Positions 5,702-6,001 of a stretch of DNA of 6,001 bases are shown here, piece after piece. Made by a program: the position numbers and the translations under genes. Position 1 is the first letter of the stretch. Each line of letters begins with the position of its first letter. The notes beneath the pieces were generated by a model. That model was given only the letters and a program-made list of their open reading frames with translations, was not told the DNA's origin and ran no database searches. Origin of the DNA: Propionibacteriaceae bacterium (GTDB taxonomy: Bacteria; Actinomycetota; Actinomycetes; Propionibacteriales; Propionibacteriaceae); the NCBI GenBank assembly GCA_030528545.1, contig JAUMYR010000019.1, positions 14,556 to 20,556 of the forward strand, read 5' to 3'.

Positions 5702-6001
5702 GGCACTCGCCACTGTCTACGCCGGGGCGGGCTCAGCCGCGATGGGCCCCAGAACACCGGCACCAGCGCCCCACCGGGCACGCGGGGTGCCCTGACGCCA
5801 CGTGCGCGAGGCCCGCATCGTGAACGGATCCGCCACACGTACCGGGGTGTCCTCATGCGTCCGGCGCGGGGAGAATCCAGCCCCGTCGTTCCCGGCGCCT
5901 AGGGAAGGCCTGACAAGCAACTGTCCCGGCGGCCCGGAGGTTCCCGGAGCTTTGAGGGGCTGCCTCAGGGTGTCGTCGTGGCGACCCTCATCTTTCGCGC
6001 C
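5702..6001. other. Region without a recognisable gene
   Basis: No reading frame here has a recognisable product, a good ribosome binding site or better codon bias than background. On the minus strand one frame is open from the window edge to a TAG at 5717-5719, but its translation is Pro/Gly/Arg-rich and looks like non-coding GC-rich sequence. An imperfect inverted repeat lies at 5863-5899: GGCGC with GCGCC as outer arms, and GGGG (5868-5871) able to pair with CCCC (5881-5884). It could be part of a terminator for a gene beyond the window. On the plus strand a GTG near the right edge opens a frame that cannot be judged. Confidence 0.4.

Noticed and set aside
5717..6001. Minus-strand open frame running in from the right edge, ending at 5717
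   Set aside because: No recognisable motif and G/C-ending codons no more frequent than the local base composition predicts. Without sequence beyond 6001 a real gene end cannot be excluded, but I cannot support one.

Overview
The window is GC-rich DNA with strong G/C bias at third codon positions, frequent GTG starts, tightly overlapping genes and a lipoprotein-type solute-binding protein. This fits a high-GC Gram-positive bacterium (Actinomycetota). I cannot place it at genus level from the sequence alone.

Layout: bases 1-137 hold the 3' end of a plus-strand gene whose 44 visible residues look like the C-terminal beta domain of a GH13 alpha-glucosidase. A short convergent intergenic region (138-315) carries two hairpins. 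Everything else recognisable is on the minus strand and reads from about 5650 down to 316: a lipoprotein solute-binding protein (5648-4635), two FecCD-type permeases (4635-3688 and 3691-2693), a FecE/FepC-type ATPase (2696-1905), a 171-base gap, an unrecognised 83-codon gene (1733-1482) and an MFS_3/EntS-like transporter (1485-316). The last 300 bases (5702-6001) show no convincing gene.

The four ABC genes make a complete importer of the siderophore/haem/cobalamin class. The lipoprotein captures the ligand, the two permeases pair to form the channel, and the ATPase drives it. The MFS protein resembles siderophore exporters, so the cluster may move one metal chelate in both directions. Neighbouring genes overlap by 1-4 bases, mostly as GTGA junctions, which points to translational coupling. 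A sequence very close to a Fur-family operator overlaps the likely -10 element just upstream of the lipoprotein gene and would place the importer under metal control. In Actinomycetota iron is usually controlled by DtxR/IdeR, so a Fur-type box makes Zur (zinc) or another Fur paralogue a real alternative.

The points most worth a second look are that Fur-type box, a pair of Cys-X4-Cys motifs in the binding protein, the unknown small gene coupled to the exporter, and a perfect 7-1-7 palindrome in the gap ahead of the exporter pair. No mobile element, CRISPR array, tRNA or rRNA was seen.
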